From contig NZ_CP113162.1 of the NCBI RefSeq assembly GCF_029030725.1, positions 1,610,501 to 1,674,500 on the forward strand: a DNA stretch of 64,000 bases, in the 5' to 3' direction. Of this stretch, positions 43,692-52,396 are shown in pieces. The DNA comes from [Pseudomonas] carboxydohydrogena (GTDB lineage: Bacteria; Pseudomonadota; Alphaproteobacteria; Rhizobiales; Xanthobacteraceae). A program made the position numbers and the translations under genes. How positions within the stretch are numbered: position 1 is the stretch's first letter; every line of letters starts with the position of its first letter. The notes under the pieces are model-generated. The model had not been told where the DNA came from. It saw only the letters and a list, made by a program, of their open reading frames with translations, and ran no database searches.

Positions 43692-43731
43692 AGCAAGAAG
43701 ACTGGATTGCTTCGCTTCGCTCGCAATGACG
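43692..43731 (-). repeat. Palindromic repeat, right copy flanking the GIY-YIG gene
   Basis: Read on the minus strand the 40 bases are CGTCATTGCGAG, a 6-base centre, then GAAGCAATCCAGTCTTCTTGCT. The outer 12 bases are identical to the left copy and the inner 22 differ at one base; the centre is shorter by seven. Confidence 0.85.
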
Positions 43732-43751
43732 GCAGGAGGCTGTTCAGCGTC

Positions 43752-44534
43752 TCAAAAATCCAGATCGGCCCATACCGGCACGTGATCCGAGGCTTTTTCC
43801 CAGCCGCGCACGTGCTTGTCGATGCCGACGGCCTGCAAGCGATCGCTTGCGGGTGGCGACATCAAAAGGTGGTCGATGCGGATGCCGTTGTTCTTCTGCC
43901 AGGCGCCCGCCTGATAATCCCAGAACGTGTATTGCTGGGCGGCGTCGCACGTCGCGCGGAAAGCATCCGTCAATCCGAGATTGAGAAGAGTCTGAAACTT
44001 GTCGCGGGTCTGCGGCAGGAACAGCGCGTCGCCAAGCCATGCCTGCGGATTGTAGACATCGGCGGGGGTCGGAATGACGTTGAAGTCGCCCGCCAGCACG
44101 AACGGTTCTTCTGACTTCAGCCGCTCGCGCGTGTAGTCGATCAGCCGGTCCATCCATCGCAGCTTGTACGGATACTTCTCGGTGTTCACCGGATTGCCGT
44201 TCGGCAGATACAGGCAGGCGAGGCGGAACGTGCCGTCCTTGTGCGACACCACGCCTTCGAGAAAGCGCGCGTGCAGGTCTTCAGGATCGCCCGCGAGCTG
44301 CGGCCTGGTTTCCTCGAAGCGATATTTCGACAGCAGCGCAACGCCGTTGAATGTCTTTTGCCCGTGCGTCACGACATTGTAGCCAAGGGCCTCGATCGGC
44401 TCGCGCGGAAACGCCTCATCGAGGCATTTGATCTCCTGCAGGCAGACGAGATCCGGCTCGCGTTCCTTCAGCCATGTCAGCAGATGGTCGAGGCGCTGGC
44501 GCACCGAGTTGACGTTCCAGGTCGCGATGCGCAT
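43752..44534 (-). CDS. xth: Exodeoxyribonuclease III
   Basis: 260 residues. This AP endonuclease and 3'-5' exonuclease acts in base-excision repair. Motifs are MRIATWNVNSVRQRL, LCLQEIK-like VCLQEIKCLDEAFP with metal-binding Glu, YLPNGNPV, AGDFNVIPTPADV, RIDHLL and the C-terminal SDHVPVWADL with the catalytic Asp-His. It lies eight bases after erpA on the minus strand. Confidence 0.95.
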   Translation of the reverse strand: MRIATWNVNSVRQRLDHLLTWLKEREPDLVCLQEIKCLDEAFPREPIEALGYNVVTHGQKTFNGVALLSKYRFEETRPQLAGDPEDLHARFLEGVVSHKDGTFRLACLYLPNGNPVNTEKYPYKLRWMDRLIDYTRERLKSEEPFVLAGDFNVIPTPADVYNPQAWLGDALFLPQTRDKFQTLLNLGLTDAFRATCDAAQQYTFWDYQAGAWQKNNGIRIDHLLMSPPASDRLQAVGIDKHVRGWEKASDHVPVWADLDF

Positions 44535-44542
44535 CGGCGGCG

Positions 44543-44872
44543 TCAGATCGAGAAGCTGGTGCCGCAGCCGCAGGAGGCGGTGGCGTTCGGGTTGTTGACG
44601 CGGAACGATGCGCCGATCAGGTCATCGACGAAGTCGAGTTCGGAGTCCGCGAGGAAGGGAGCCGAGGAGGGATCGACCAGCACCACGGCGCCATCACGCA
44701 CGATCACGAGGTCATCCTCGGCCTGGGTCTTGTCGATGTCGAATTTGTACTGGAAGCCGGAGCAGCCGCCGCCCTCGACGCTGATGCGCAGCTTGGCGTC
44801 GCCGCCCTCGCTTTTGAGGATTTCGCCGATCCGCCGGGCCGCCCGCTCGGAAATGGTCACATTCGCGGTCAC
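44543..44872 (-). CDS. erpA: Iron-sulfur cluster insertion protein ErpA
   Basis: 109 residues, A-type carrier that delivers Fe-S clusters to apoproteins. The three conserved Cys are Cys37 (GGGCSGFQY) and Cys101/Cys103 (SCGCGTSF). N-terminal ISERAARRIGEIL and the central VDPSSAPFLADSELDFVD match the family. The neighbouring dgt is divergent and xth follows. IscA or SufA is the alternative, but no isc or suf genes are near. Confidence 0.92.
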   Translation of the reverse strand: MTANVTISERAARRIGEILKSEGGDAKLRISVEGGGCSGFQYKFDIDKTQAEDDLVIVRDGAVVLVDPSSAPFLADSELDFVDDLIGASFRVNNPNATASCGCGTSFSI

Positions 44873-44966
44873 GTCCGCTCTCCCTCGAATCCGGAGGTTT
44901 GAATCTGTTGCCGTCCATAGTTAAGTACTCGCCACGCCAGAATCAAACGCCAAAGGAGCGTCCCCC

Positions 44967-46172
44967 ATGGCCGTGGGACGGGCGGCGCCTGCCGCACCCT
45001 ACCGCTGCGACCCCGATTTGAGCCGCGGCCGCCGCTTCGATGAGCCGCCAAGCCGCCACCGCAGCGCCTTCCGCCGCGATTGCGACCGGGTGATCCATTC
45101 CACCGCGTTCCGCCGCCTCAAGCACAAGACGCAGGTGTTCATTTTCCACGAGGGCGACCACTACCGCACCCGGCTGACCCATAGTCTGGAGGTGGCGCAG
45201 ATCGCCCGTGCGCTGGCCCGCCAATTGGGTCTGGACGAGGACCTCACCGAAACGCTGGCGCTGGCGCACGACCTCGGCCATCCGCCGTTCGGCCATGCGG
45301 GGGAGCGCGCGCTCGACGCCTGCCTGAAGGATCACGGCGGGTTCGACCACAACGCGCAGTCGCTGCGCGTCGTCACCTCGCTGGAGCGCCGCTATCCGGC
45401 GTTCGACGGGTTGAACCTCACATGGGAATCGCTCGAGGGTATCGTCAAGCACAACGGCCCGCTGATTGGCCGGGACGGCAAACCGCTCGGCCATTACGCT
45501 TCGCACGGCCTGCCGGTCGGGATTGCGAGCTACAATGCTGTGCACGATCTTGAGCTTGCGTCCTACGCCTCTCTGGAAGCGCAGGTCGCGGCGATCTCCG
45601 ACGACATCGCCTACAACGCCCACGACATCGATGACGGGCTGCGCGCGGGCCTGTTCACGCTCGCCGACCTCAATGCCGTTCCACTGATTGCTGACCTCAA
45701 CGGACGGATCGTCTCGCGCTTTCCCGGCATCGACGAGGCGCGGCATGGCGCCGAACTGGTGCGCGAGCTGATCTCATACTGGATCGAATCCGCGTTCTCC
45801 GAGACGATGCGGCGGATCGCATTGGCCGCGCCGCAAACAGTGGAGGACGTGCGCAAAGGCGACGGGCAACTCGTGGCCTTCAACCCGAAGGCACGGGAGG
45901 CGGAGCGGGCGATCAAGGACTTCCTGTGGGGGCGTATGTACCGCCACGAACGGGTGATGCGGGTGATGCGGGAAGCCGAGGGTGTCGTCGCCGATCTTTT
46001 CGAGCGCTACAGCCGCCATCCGGAGGACCTTCCTGCGGACTGGGCGCATGGCGAGGAGGACGGCGAGGAGGAGGCCGCGCGGCGGATCGGCAATTTCATC
46101 GCCGGAATGACCGACGGCTATGCCATCACCGAGCATCAGCGGCTCTTTGACTCGACCCTCGAATTGCGTTAG
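44967..46172 (+). CDS. dgt: Deoxyguanosinetriphosphate triphosphohydrolase-like protein
   Basis: 401 residues, HD superfamily dNTPase. The metal-binding residues appear in [20 protein letters not shown] (His) and [18 protein letters not shown] (HD); [21 protein letters not shown] and [19 protein letters not shown] complete the signature. It cleaves dNTP to nucleoside plus triphosphate, adjusting dNTP pools. The order erpA-dgt-argS is usual in this group. It is divergent from erpA across 94 bases. Confidence 0.94.
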   Translation: MAVGRAAPAAPYRCDPDLSRGRRFDEPPSRHRSAFRRDCDRVIHSTAFRRLKHKTQVFIFHEGDHYRTRLTHSLEVAQIARALARQLGLDEDLTETLALAHDLGHPPFGHAGERALDACLKDHGGFDHNAQSLRVVTSLERRYPAFDGLNLTWESLEGIVKHNGPLIGRDGKPLGHYASHGLPVGIASYNAVHDLELASYASLEAQVAAISDDIAYNAHDIDDGLRAGLFTLADLNAVPLIADLNGRIVSRFPGIDEARHGAELVRELISYWIESAFSETMRRIALAAPQTVEDVRKGDGQLVAFNPKAREAERAIKDFLWGRMYRHERVMRVMREAEGVVADLFERYSRHPEDLPADWAHGEEDGEEEAARRIGNFIAGMTDGYAITEHQRLFDSTLELR

Positions 46173-46210
46173 GCGCGCAGGGGAAATTGGCCGATTATGG
46201 CCGCCATTAC

Positions 46211-46215
46211 AGGAG
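46211..46215 (+). promoter_or_regulatory. Ribosome binding site that supports the TTG start of argS
   Basis: AGGAG seven bases before TTG 46223. The alternative TTG at 46187 lacks comparable pairing, so this site decides the start. Confidence 0.6.
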
Positions 46216-46222
46216 AAACGCG

Positions 46223-48016
46223 TTGTCCGTCCCGACCCATCCAGCCCATCTTTTCGCGGACATTCTGGGCCGGGTTCATGGCGTCTGCCGCGATCTGATC
46301 ACCGAAGGCGTGCTGCCGGACGGCATCGATCTGTCGCGCATCGTGGTCGAGCCGCCGAAGGACGCGACTCATGGCGACATGGCGACCAACGCCGCGATGG
46401 TGCTCGCCAAAGAGGCCAGGGCGAAGCCTCGCGATCTTGCCGACAAGATCAGCGACAGGCTGCGCGCCGATCCGCTGGTACAGGCCGCGAGCGTCGCGGG
46501 TCCGGGATTCATCAATCTGACGCTGAAGAACGAGGCGTGGTTCGAGGCGCTGCGCACGGTGCTGCGCGCGGGCGAGGGATATGGCCGCTCAAACATCGGC
46601 GCGGGCGAGAAGGTCAACGTCGAATACGTCTCCGCCAATCCGACCGGACCGATGCATGTCGGCCATTGCCGGGGCGCGGTGTTTGGTGATGCGCTCGCGA
46701 CGCTGCTTTCGTCTGCTGGTTATGGCGTCATCAAGGAATATTACATCAACGATGCAGGCGCGCAGGTCGATGTGCTCGCGCGCTCGGCGTTTCTGCGTTA
46801 TCGCGAGGCGCGGGGCGAAGCCATTGGTGAGATTCCGGAAGGACTTTATCCCGGCGATTATCTGAAGCCGGTCGGCGAGGCTCTCGCGAAAGAGTATGGC
46901 GACAAGATTCTAAAGCAACCGGAGGCCGAGTGGCTGCCGCTGGTGCGCGACAAATCCATCGCGATGATGATGGAGATGATCCGGGGCGATCTCGCGGCGC
47001 TGAACATCAAGCACGACGTATTCTTTTCGGAACGCTCTCTTATTGCGGGTGGCACCGATCAGGTCGGGGCAACCATCGCGGGCCTGCGCGCGAAAGGTGA
47101 TGTCTATGAAGGCCGCCTGCCGCCGCCGAAGGGCGCGCCGGTCGAGGATTACGAGGACCGCGAACAGACGCTGTTCCGCGCCACCGCATTCGGCGACGAT
47201 GTGGATCGTCCGCTGAAAAAGTCCGACGGCTCCTACACGTATTTCGCCTCCGACATCGCCTACCACAAGAACAAGTTCGATCGCGGCTTCCGCAACATGG
47301 TGGACGTGTGGGGCGCCGATCATGGCGGCTACATCAAGCGCGTGCAGGCGGCGATCAAGGCGGTGACGGCGGGCGAGGGCGACCTCGACGTCAAGATCGT
47401 CCAGCTCGTGCGGCTGCTGCGCAACGGCGAGCCGGTGAAAATGTCGAAGCGCGCCGGTGACTTCGTGACGCTGCGTGAAGTGGTGGATGAAGTCGGCTCC
47501 GACGCCGTGCGCTTCATGATGCTGTTCCGCAAGAACGACGCGGTGCTGGATTTCGACCTCGCCAAGGTGCTGGAACAGTCGAAGGACAATCCGGTGTTCT
47601 ATGTGCAGTACGGCCACGCACGCGGCCATTCGGTGTTCAAGAACGCCCGTGCCACGGTTCCAGATCTGCCGGAGGATGACGGCAAGCGGCGCGCTTTTCT
47701 CGGCTCGGCCGAGGTGGAACGGCTGAACGACCCGGTGGAATTGTCGCTGATCCGCCAGCTCGCTCTGTTCCCACGCACGCTGGAATCCGCCGCTCTGGCC
47801 CATGAGCCGCACCGCATCGCATTCTATCTCTATGATCTTGCAAGCGAGTTTCACGCGCTCTGGACCAGGGGCCGCGATGCGCCTCATTTACGCTTCATTA
47901 TGGAGAATGATGCTGGAATTACCACCGCGCGACTGGCCTTGGTTCAAGGCGTCGTCTCGGTCCTGGCATCCGGCCTCGCCGTCCTCGGCGTCCATGCTCC
48001 GAACGAGATGCGATGA
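46223..48016 (+). CDS. argS: Arginine--tRNA ligase
   Basis: 597 residues starting at TTG 46223 ([20 protein letters not shown]), backed by AGGAG seven bases upstream. Class I synthetase for Arg. Add-1 N-terminal domain (about 1-110), HIGH motif in [22 protein letters not shown] motif in [18 protein letters not shown], and C-terminal DALR anticodon-binding domain ([16 protein letters not shown] onward). It follows dgt by 50 bases and leads to the SPOR gene. Confidence 0.96.
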   Translation: MSVPTHPAHLFADILGRVHGVCRDLITEGVLPDGIDLSRIVVEPPKDATHGDMATNAAMVLAKEARAKPRDLADKISDRLRADPLVQAASVAGPGFINLTLKNEAWFEALRTVLRAGEGYGRSNIGAGEKVNVEYVSANPTGPMHVGHCRGAVFGDALATLLSSAGYGVIKEYYINDAGAQVDVLARSAFLRYREARGEAIGEIPEGLYPGDYLKPVGEALAKEYGDKILKQPEAEWLPLVRDKSIAMMMEMIRGDLAALNIKHDVFFSERSLIAGGTDQVGATIAGLRAKGDVYEGRLPPPKGAPVEDYEDREQTLFRATAFGDDVDRPLKKSDGSYTYFASDIAYHKNKFDRGFRNMVDVWGADHGGYIKRVQAAIKAVTAGEGDLDVKIVQLVRLLRNGEPVKMSKRAGDFVTLREVVDEVGSDAVRFMMLFRKNDAVLDFDLAKVLEQSKDNPVFYVQYGHARGHSVFKNARATVPDLPEDDGKRRAFLGSAEVERLNDPVELSLIRQLALFPRTLESAALAHEPHRIAFYLYDLASEFHALWTRGRDAPHLRFIMENDAGITTARLALVQGVVSVLASGLAVLGVHAPNEMR

Positions 48017-48119
48017 AGGTGGCTGTCCCTCCACACGGGGATAACGTGGAGGCAGTCAGGAACGGCAAACTGGATTATGTTGCGTGAGTCTGCCGTCTCC
48101 GCAGGGGATGCGAGATCAC

Positions 48120-49649
48120 ATGTCTGATCGTTATCGTGACAGGCCTTTTCCGCCCGATGACCGGGATTACAACCGTGCGCCTCAGCAGGGGGCGGACGAC
48201 CCGTTGGCCGAACTGGCCCGCCTGATTGGCCAGACCGATCCATATTCCAGTTTTGGCCGTCAGACAGCGGCGCAACCGGCTCATGCGGAGCCGGCCTATG
48301 ACGATCAGCCCGATCCGCACGACGATATGGGCTACGATCCCCATCACGACGATCCGCCGCTGCCGTCATGGATGCGCGCGCGCGATCCCGCGCCGCCGGC
48401 CGCGCCCGCGCGCGACGACTACAATTATCCGGCCGTAACGCCCGAACACACCTACAACCGCAATTCCGGCTATCGCCTTGGCTACGAAGTCTCCCGCTCT
48501 GACGAGTCCCAGGCGCAGGAAACGTCTTATGCGGAGAGCGGCCAGTATGACGATGGCGGTTACCGGCAGGATGCCTACGGGCAGGCGGCTTACGGCCAGC
48601 AGGGCGGCTACGCGCAGGGTGCTTATGAGCAGGGCCAGTACGGTCAGGGGCAGGACCGCTACGATCAGATTCTGTACGGCGAGCAGCCTCGTCAGCGGCA
48701 GGGTAGTGCGCCTTATGCCGCCTACGATCAGGGCTACGACGAAGATGGCTATGATCAGCACTATGCGGACGAGGAGCAGCCGAAGCGCCGCGGCGGCATG
48801 ATGACGGTCGCGGCCGTGCTGGCGCTGGCCGTGATCGGCACGGCGGGGGCGTATGCCTATCGCTCGATCGCGGGTTCGCCGCGCAGCGGGGAGCCCCCGA
48901 TCATCAAGGCCGACGCCAGCCCGAACAAGGTCGTTCCCGAAAAGCAGGCGGGCGAGAAGCAGATTTACGATCGCGTCGGCGACAAGTCCGGCGAGCGGAT
49001 GGTGTCGCGCGAGGAGCAGCCGGTGGACGTCGATGCCCGTTCCGGCGGTCCGCGCGTGGTGTTTCCGCCGCTGACCCAGAATCCATCGCCGCCGTCCGGC
49101 GCTTCGGTCTCGCCTGCGGCCCGTCCCACCGGGCCGGGGGTCGCCAACGGGACCTTGAGCGGGGAAGTCCCGCGCCGGATCCGTACCGTCAGCATCCGCC
49201 CGGACCAGACGGACGCGACCTCGCAGACGAATGCCGCCCCGCCGCCCGCGCCCGCGCCGGTTCAATCGACTCCGGCCAGGGCTCCGGCGGTTGTTCCTTC
49301 CAACGCGCCGCTCGCTCTTTCGCCTCAGGCAGCCCCTCAGGCCGCAGAGACGCGCTCCCGCGTTGCTTCGCTGGCGGCCCCGGCGGGCGTGCCCACCGCC
49401 TCCGGCTCCTACGTTCAGGTCTCCTCGCAGCGTTCGGAAGCCGATGCGATGACCTCCTACAAGGTGCTACAGGGCAAATATCCGGGTATCCTCGGCTCGC
49501 GTCATCCGACCGTGCGCCGCGCGGATCTCGGCTCCAAGGGGGTCTACTACCGCGCTCTCGTGGGGCCGTTCGCCTCGACCGATGAGGCCACCCATTTCTG
49601 CGTGAACCTGCAATCGGCAGGGGGTAAGTGCATCGTCCAGAGGAATTAA
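48120..49649 (+). CDS. SPOR-domain protein with a Tyr/Gln/Gly-rich cytoplasmic region
   Basis: 509 residues from ATG 48120 (MSDRYRDRPFPPDDRDYN); GTG 48084 and ATG 48108 are alternatives. The long acidic N-terminal region contains a low-complexity stretch at about 141-217 (GQAAYGQQGGYAQGAYEQGQ). One membrane segment follows (about 229-250; MTVAAVLALAVIGTAGAYAY), then a Pro/Ala-rich periplasmic linker and a C-terminal SPOR domain (about 430-509; GSYVQVSSQRSEADA, YYRALVGPFAS). SPOR domains bind denuded glycan strands at the division site, so a septal role is inferred. nagZ and scpAB follow. Confidence 0.9.
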   Translation: MSDRYRDRPFPPDDRDYNRAPQQGADDPLAELARLIGQTDPYSSFGRQTAAQPAHAEPAYDDQPDPHDDMGYDPHHDDPPLPSWMRARDPAPPAAPARDDYNYPAVTPEHTYNRNSGYRLGYEVSRSDESQAQETSYAESGQYDDGGYRQDAYGQAAYGQQGGYAQGAYEQGQYGQGQDRYDQILYGEQPRQRQGSAPYAAYDQGYDEDGYDQHYADEEQPKRRGGMMTVAAVLALAVIGTAGAYAYRSIAGSPRSGEPPIIKADASPNKVVPEKQAGEKQIYDRVGDKSGERMVSREEQPVDVDARSGGPRVVFPPLTQNPSPPSGASVSPAARPTGPGVANGTLSGEVPRRIRTVSIRPDQTDATSQTNAAPPPAPAPVQSTPARAPAVVPSNAPLALSPQAAPQAAETRSRVASLAAPAGVPTASGSYVQVSSQRSEADAMTSYKVLQGKYPGILGSRHPTVRRADLGSKGVYYRALVGPFASTDEATHFCVNLQSAGGKCIVQRN

Positions 49650-49695
49650 CGGCACTTTCCTTGACCCTTGAGGCGGCCACGGGCTAATCGCCCCT

Positions 49696-50718
49696 ATGGC
49701 CGTTCGTGCTTTCATTACCGGCGTCTCCGGCCCCGTCCTGACCCACGGGGAGCGTGCATTCCTGCGTGCGGAACAGCCGTGGGGCTTCATCCTGTTCAAG
49801 CGGAACGTCGAGGACCCGGCGCAAGTCGTGGCACTCGTTACGGAGTTGCGCGCAGCCGTGGATCGTCCCGATGCGCCTGTACTGATCGATCAGGAAGGCG
49901 GGCGCGTGCAGCGGCTTGGGCCGCCGCACTGGCCGCGCTATCCGGCCGGCGCGGTCTTCGGTGCGCTGTACGACCAGTCCCCGGAGAGGGGCCTGCGGGC
50001 GGCGTGGCTGTCGTCCCGCCTGATCGCGGCCGACCTCGCCGCATTGGGCATCAGCGTCGATTGCCTGCCGCTGGCCGACGTGCCGGTCGCGGGTGCCGAC
50101 GCGGTGATCGGCGATCGCGCCTACGGCACCAACCCTGAGAAAGTTGCCACCATCGCGCGAGCGGTGACGGATGGGCTACGGGATGGTGGTATCCTACCTG
50201 TCCTGAAACACATTCCCGGACATGGCCGGGCCACCGCCGACAGCCACCTGCGGCTGCCGACCGTCGATACGCCTCGCGCGGAGCTGGAACACACCGATTT
50301 CGTGGCGTTTTTGCGCCTTTCCGACTTGCCGATGGCGATGACCGCACATGTTGTGTTTAGCGCCCTCGATGCCGCCCAACCGGCGACCACTTCTGCGACA
50401 ATCATTGCTCAGGTGATTCGCGGTGCGATGAATTTCCAAGGCTTGCTGATGAGCGATGACGTTTCGATGAATGCGCTGAGCGGTACGCTGGCCGAACGCA
50501 CCCGCGCGAGCCTCAAGGCGGGATGCGACGTCGCGCTTCACTGCAACGGCCAGATGGAGGAGATGCGCGCGGTGGCGAGCGAGGCGCCTGTGCTCGCGGG
50601 TGAGGCGCTGCACCGGGCCGAACGTGCGCTGGCCGCACGCAAGGCGCCGCAGCCGTTCGACCGCGAGGCCGGACGCGCGGAGCTTGATGAACTGATCGCA
50701 CAGGCGGGGATCGCATGA
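49696..50718 (+). CDS. nagZ: Beta-N-acetylhexosaminidase NagZ
   Basis: 340 residues, glycoside hydrolase family 3. NagZ removes GlcNAc from anhydromuropeptides in cell-wall recycling, in the cytoplasm. Motifs are VLIDQEGGRVQRL, the catalytic loop KHIPGHGRATADSH (about 172-185) and the nucleophile Asp in GLLMSDDVSMNALSG. Its stop overlaps the scpA start as ATGA. Confidence 0.95.
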   Translation: MAVRAFITGVSGPVLTHGERAFLRAEQPWGFILFKRNVEDPAQVVALVTELRAAVDRPDAPVLIDQEGGRVQRLGPPHWPRYPAGAVFGALYDQSPERGLRAAWLSSRLIAADLAALGISVDCLPLADVPVAGADAVIGDRAYGTNPEKVATIARAVTDGLRDGGILPVLKHIPGHGRATADSHLRLPTVDTPRAELEHTDFVAFLRLSDLPMAMTAHVVFSALDAAQPATTSATIIAQVIRGAMNFQGLLMSDDVSMNALSGTLAERTRASLKAGCDVALHCNGQMEEMRAVASEAPVLAGEALHRAERALAARKAPQPFDREAGRAELDELIAQAGIA

Positions 50719-51548
50719 GCGCCGAGATTTTATCGTTCGAGACCGGGCAACCCGCCGTCAATGCCGAGCGCGCACAGGACGAGCCGGCGCTGGTCGTCGA
50801 TGTCGAGGGCTATGAAGGTCCGCTCGACCTTCTGCTTGCGCTCGCGCGTCAGCAGAAGGTGGATCTCGCCAAGATCTCCATTCTGGCGCTGGCCGACCAG
50901 TATCTCGTTTTCATCGAGGCCGCGCGCAAGCTGCGGCTCGAACTGGCCGCCGATTATCTGGTGATGGCGGCGTGGCTTGCGTACCTTAAATCGCGCCTGT
51001 TGCTGCCCGAACCGCCGACGCCGGACGGGCCGAGCGCCGAGGACATGGCGAGCGCGCTCGCCAATCGCCTGCGCCGCCTCGAACAAATTCGCGAAGCCGC
51101 CAACCGCCTGATGACGCGCCCGCAATTCCGCCGCGACATCTTTCCGCGCGGTCTGCCGGAGCAGATCGCGCAGATCAAGCATCCGCAATGGAATGCGACG
51201 CTCTACGATCTGCTGTCGGCCTATGCCGCGCAGCGCCAGCAGCGCGTACTTGCGAGCGTGCATCTGGCCAAGCGCACGGTCTGGTCGCTCGCGGAAGCGC
51301 GTGCTTCGCTGGAGCGGCTTGTCGGCGTCGCCGAGGACTGGAGCAGGCTCGATGAATACCTTGTGTCCTATGTGATTGATCCCTCGCAGCGCGCCACGGT
51401 GATGGCTTCGAGCTTCGCGGCTGCGCTCGAACTGGTGCGCGAGGGCGTGGTGGACATCCACCAGAAGGATGCGTTCGCGCCGATCTATTTTCGTAAGCAT
51501 GCGGCAGGCGGGCAGGGCGCGCCACAGCCGCAAGCCCCGGTCGAGTAA
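50715..51548 (+). CDS. scpA: Segregation and condensation protein A
   Basis: 277 residues. ScpA is the kleisin that bridges SMC heads in chromosome segregation. The N-terminal SMC-binding signature VEGYEGPLDLLLALARQQKVDLAKISILALADQYL is unmistakable, followed by YLVMAAWLAYLKSRLLLPEP. The C-terminal winged-helix region (AALELVREGVVDIHQKDAFAPIYF) ends the protein. It overlaps nagZ by four bases and precedes scpB. Confidence 0.96.
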   Translation: MSAEILSFETGQPAVNAERAQDEPALVVDVEGYEGPLDLLLALARQQKVDLAKISILALADQYLVFIEAARKLRLELAADYLVMAAWLAYLKSRLLLPEPPTPDGPSAEDMASALANRLRRLEQIREAANRLMTRPQFRRDIFPRGLPEQIAQIKHPQWNATLYDLLSAYAAQRQQRVLASVHLAKRTVWSLAEARASLERLVGVAEDWSRLDEYLVSYVIDPSQRATVMASSFAAALELVREGVVDIHQKDAFAPIYFRKHAAGGQGAPQPQAPVE

Positions 51549-51569
51549 GTGGAAGAAGGAGAACCCGTC

Positions 51570-52325
51570 ATGGCCACCAATCTGGCTACCAAGCACGTCG
51601 AGGACACCACGCCCTCGCACGAGACGGCCGAATCCACGTCCGAGACGGCTGCGCGTCCCGAGGAATTGCGTCTTCTCGAAGCGATGCTGTTCGCCTCCAC
51701 CGAGCCGCTCGATGTGGCTTCGCTCGCCAAGCGTCTGCCGGAGGATGCGGACGTGAAGGCGCTGCTCGAACAGTTGCAGGCGGATTACGCGATGCGCGGC
51801 GTCAATCTCGTGCGCGTGGCCAACAAGTGGACGTTCCGTACCGCCGCCGACCTGTCGTGGCTGATGACGCGCGAGAGCACCGAGACGCGCCGCCTGTCGC
51901 GCGCCGCCATCGAAACGCTCGCGATCATCGCCTATCACCAGCCGGTGACGCGCGCCGAGATCGAGGAAATTCGCGGCGTCATCACCTCGAAGGGTACGCT
52001 CGACGTGCTGCTGGAGACGGGCTGGATTCGTCCGCGCGGTCGTCGCAAGACACCGGGCCGCCCGTTGACCTTCGGCACCACCGAGGCATTCCTGTCGCAG
52101 TTCAGCCTCGAACAACTCGGCGATCTGCCCGGTCTCGACGAACTGAAGGGGTCGGGTCTGCTCGATACCCGCCTGCCGACCGGCTTCAGCGTGCCGTCGC
52201 CGTCCGACGATCCGGCGCTGCGCGACGACGAGGAGCCCCTGGAATCGGGCGACGAACTGCAACTGACGCTGGCGCCGATCCCGGACCCCGAGGAGCCCAA
52301 TTCCGGGGAATCCACGGGAGCGTGA
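51570..52325 (+). CDS. scpB: Segregation and condensation protein B
   Basis: 251 residues from ATG 51570 (MATNLATKHVEDTTPSHE) with AAGGAG upstream. Two winged-helix domains appear: LRLLEAMLFASTEPLDVASLAKRL, and SRAAIETLAIIAYHQPVTRAEIEEIRGV with GWIRPRGRRKTPGRPLTFGTT. ScpB dimers bind the ScpA kleisin in the SMC complex. The acidic C-terminal tail (SPSDDPALRDDEEPLESGDE) is longer than in Bacillus. Confidence 0.96.
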   Translation: MATNLATKHVEDTTPSHETAESTSETAARPEELRLLEAMLFASTEPLDVASLAKRLPEDADVKALLEQLQADYAMRGVNLVRVANKWTFRTAADLSWLMTRESTETRRLSRAAIETLAIIAYHQPVTRAEIEEIRGVITSKGTLDVLLETGWIRPRGRRKTPGRPLTFGTTEAFLSQFSLEQLGDLPGLDELKGSGLLDTRLPTGFSVPSPSDDPALRDDEEPLESGDELQLTLAPIPDPEEPNSGESTGA

Positions 52326-52396
52326 TCGGCGCGCGCGTAACGCGCGTGGGTGGCTTTGCGTAGAGTTGTCGAAGCCCCTGAACGCGAGTCCTGAAA

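Noticed and set aside
43287-43731. CRISPR array or insertion sequence
   Set aside because: There are only two repeat copies, in inverted orientation, with a gene between them; no transposase, spacer series or clear target duplication is seen.
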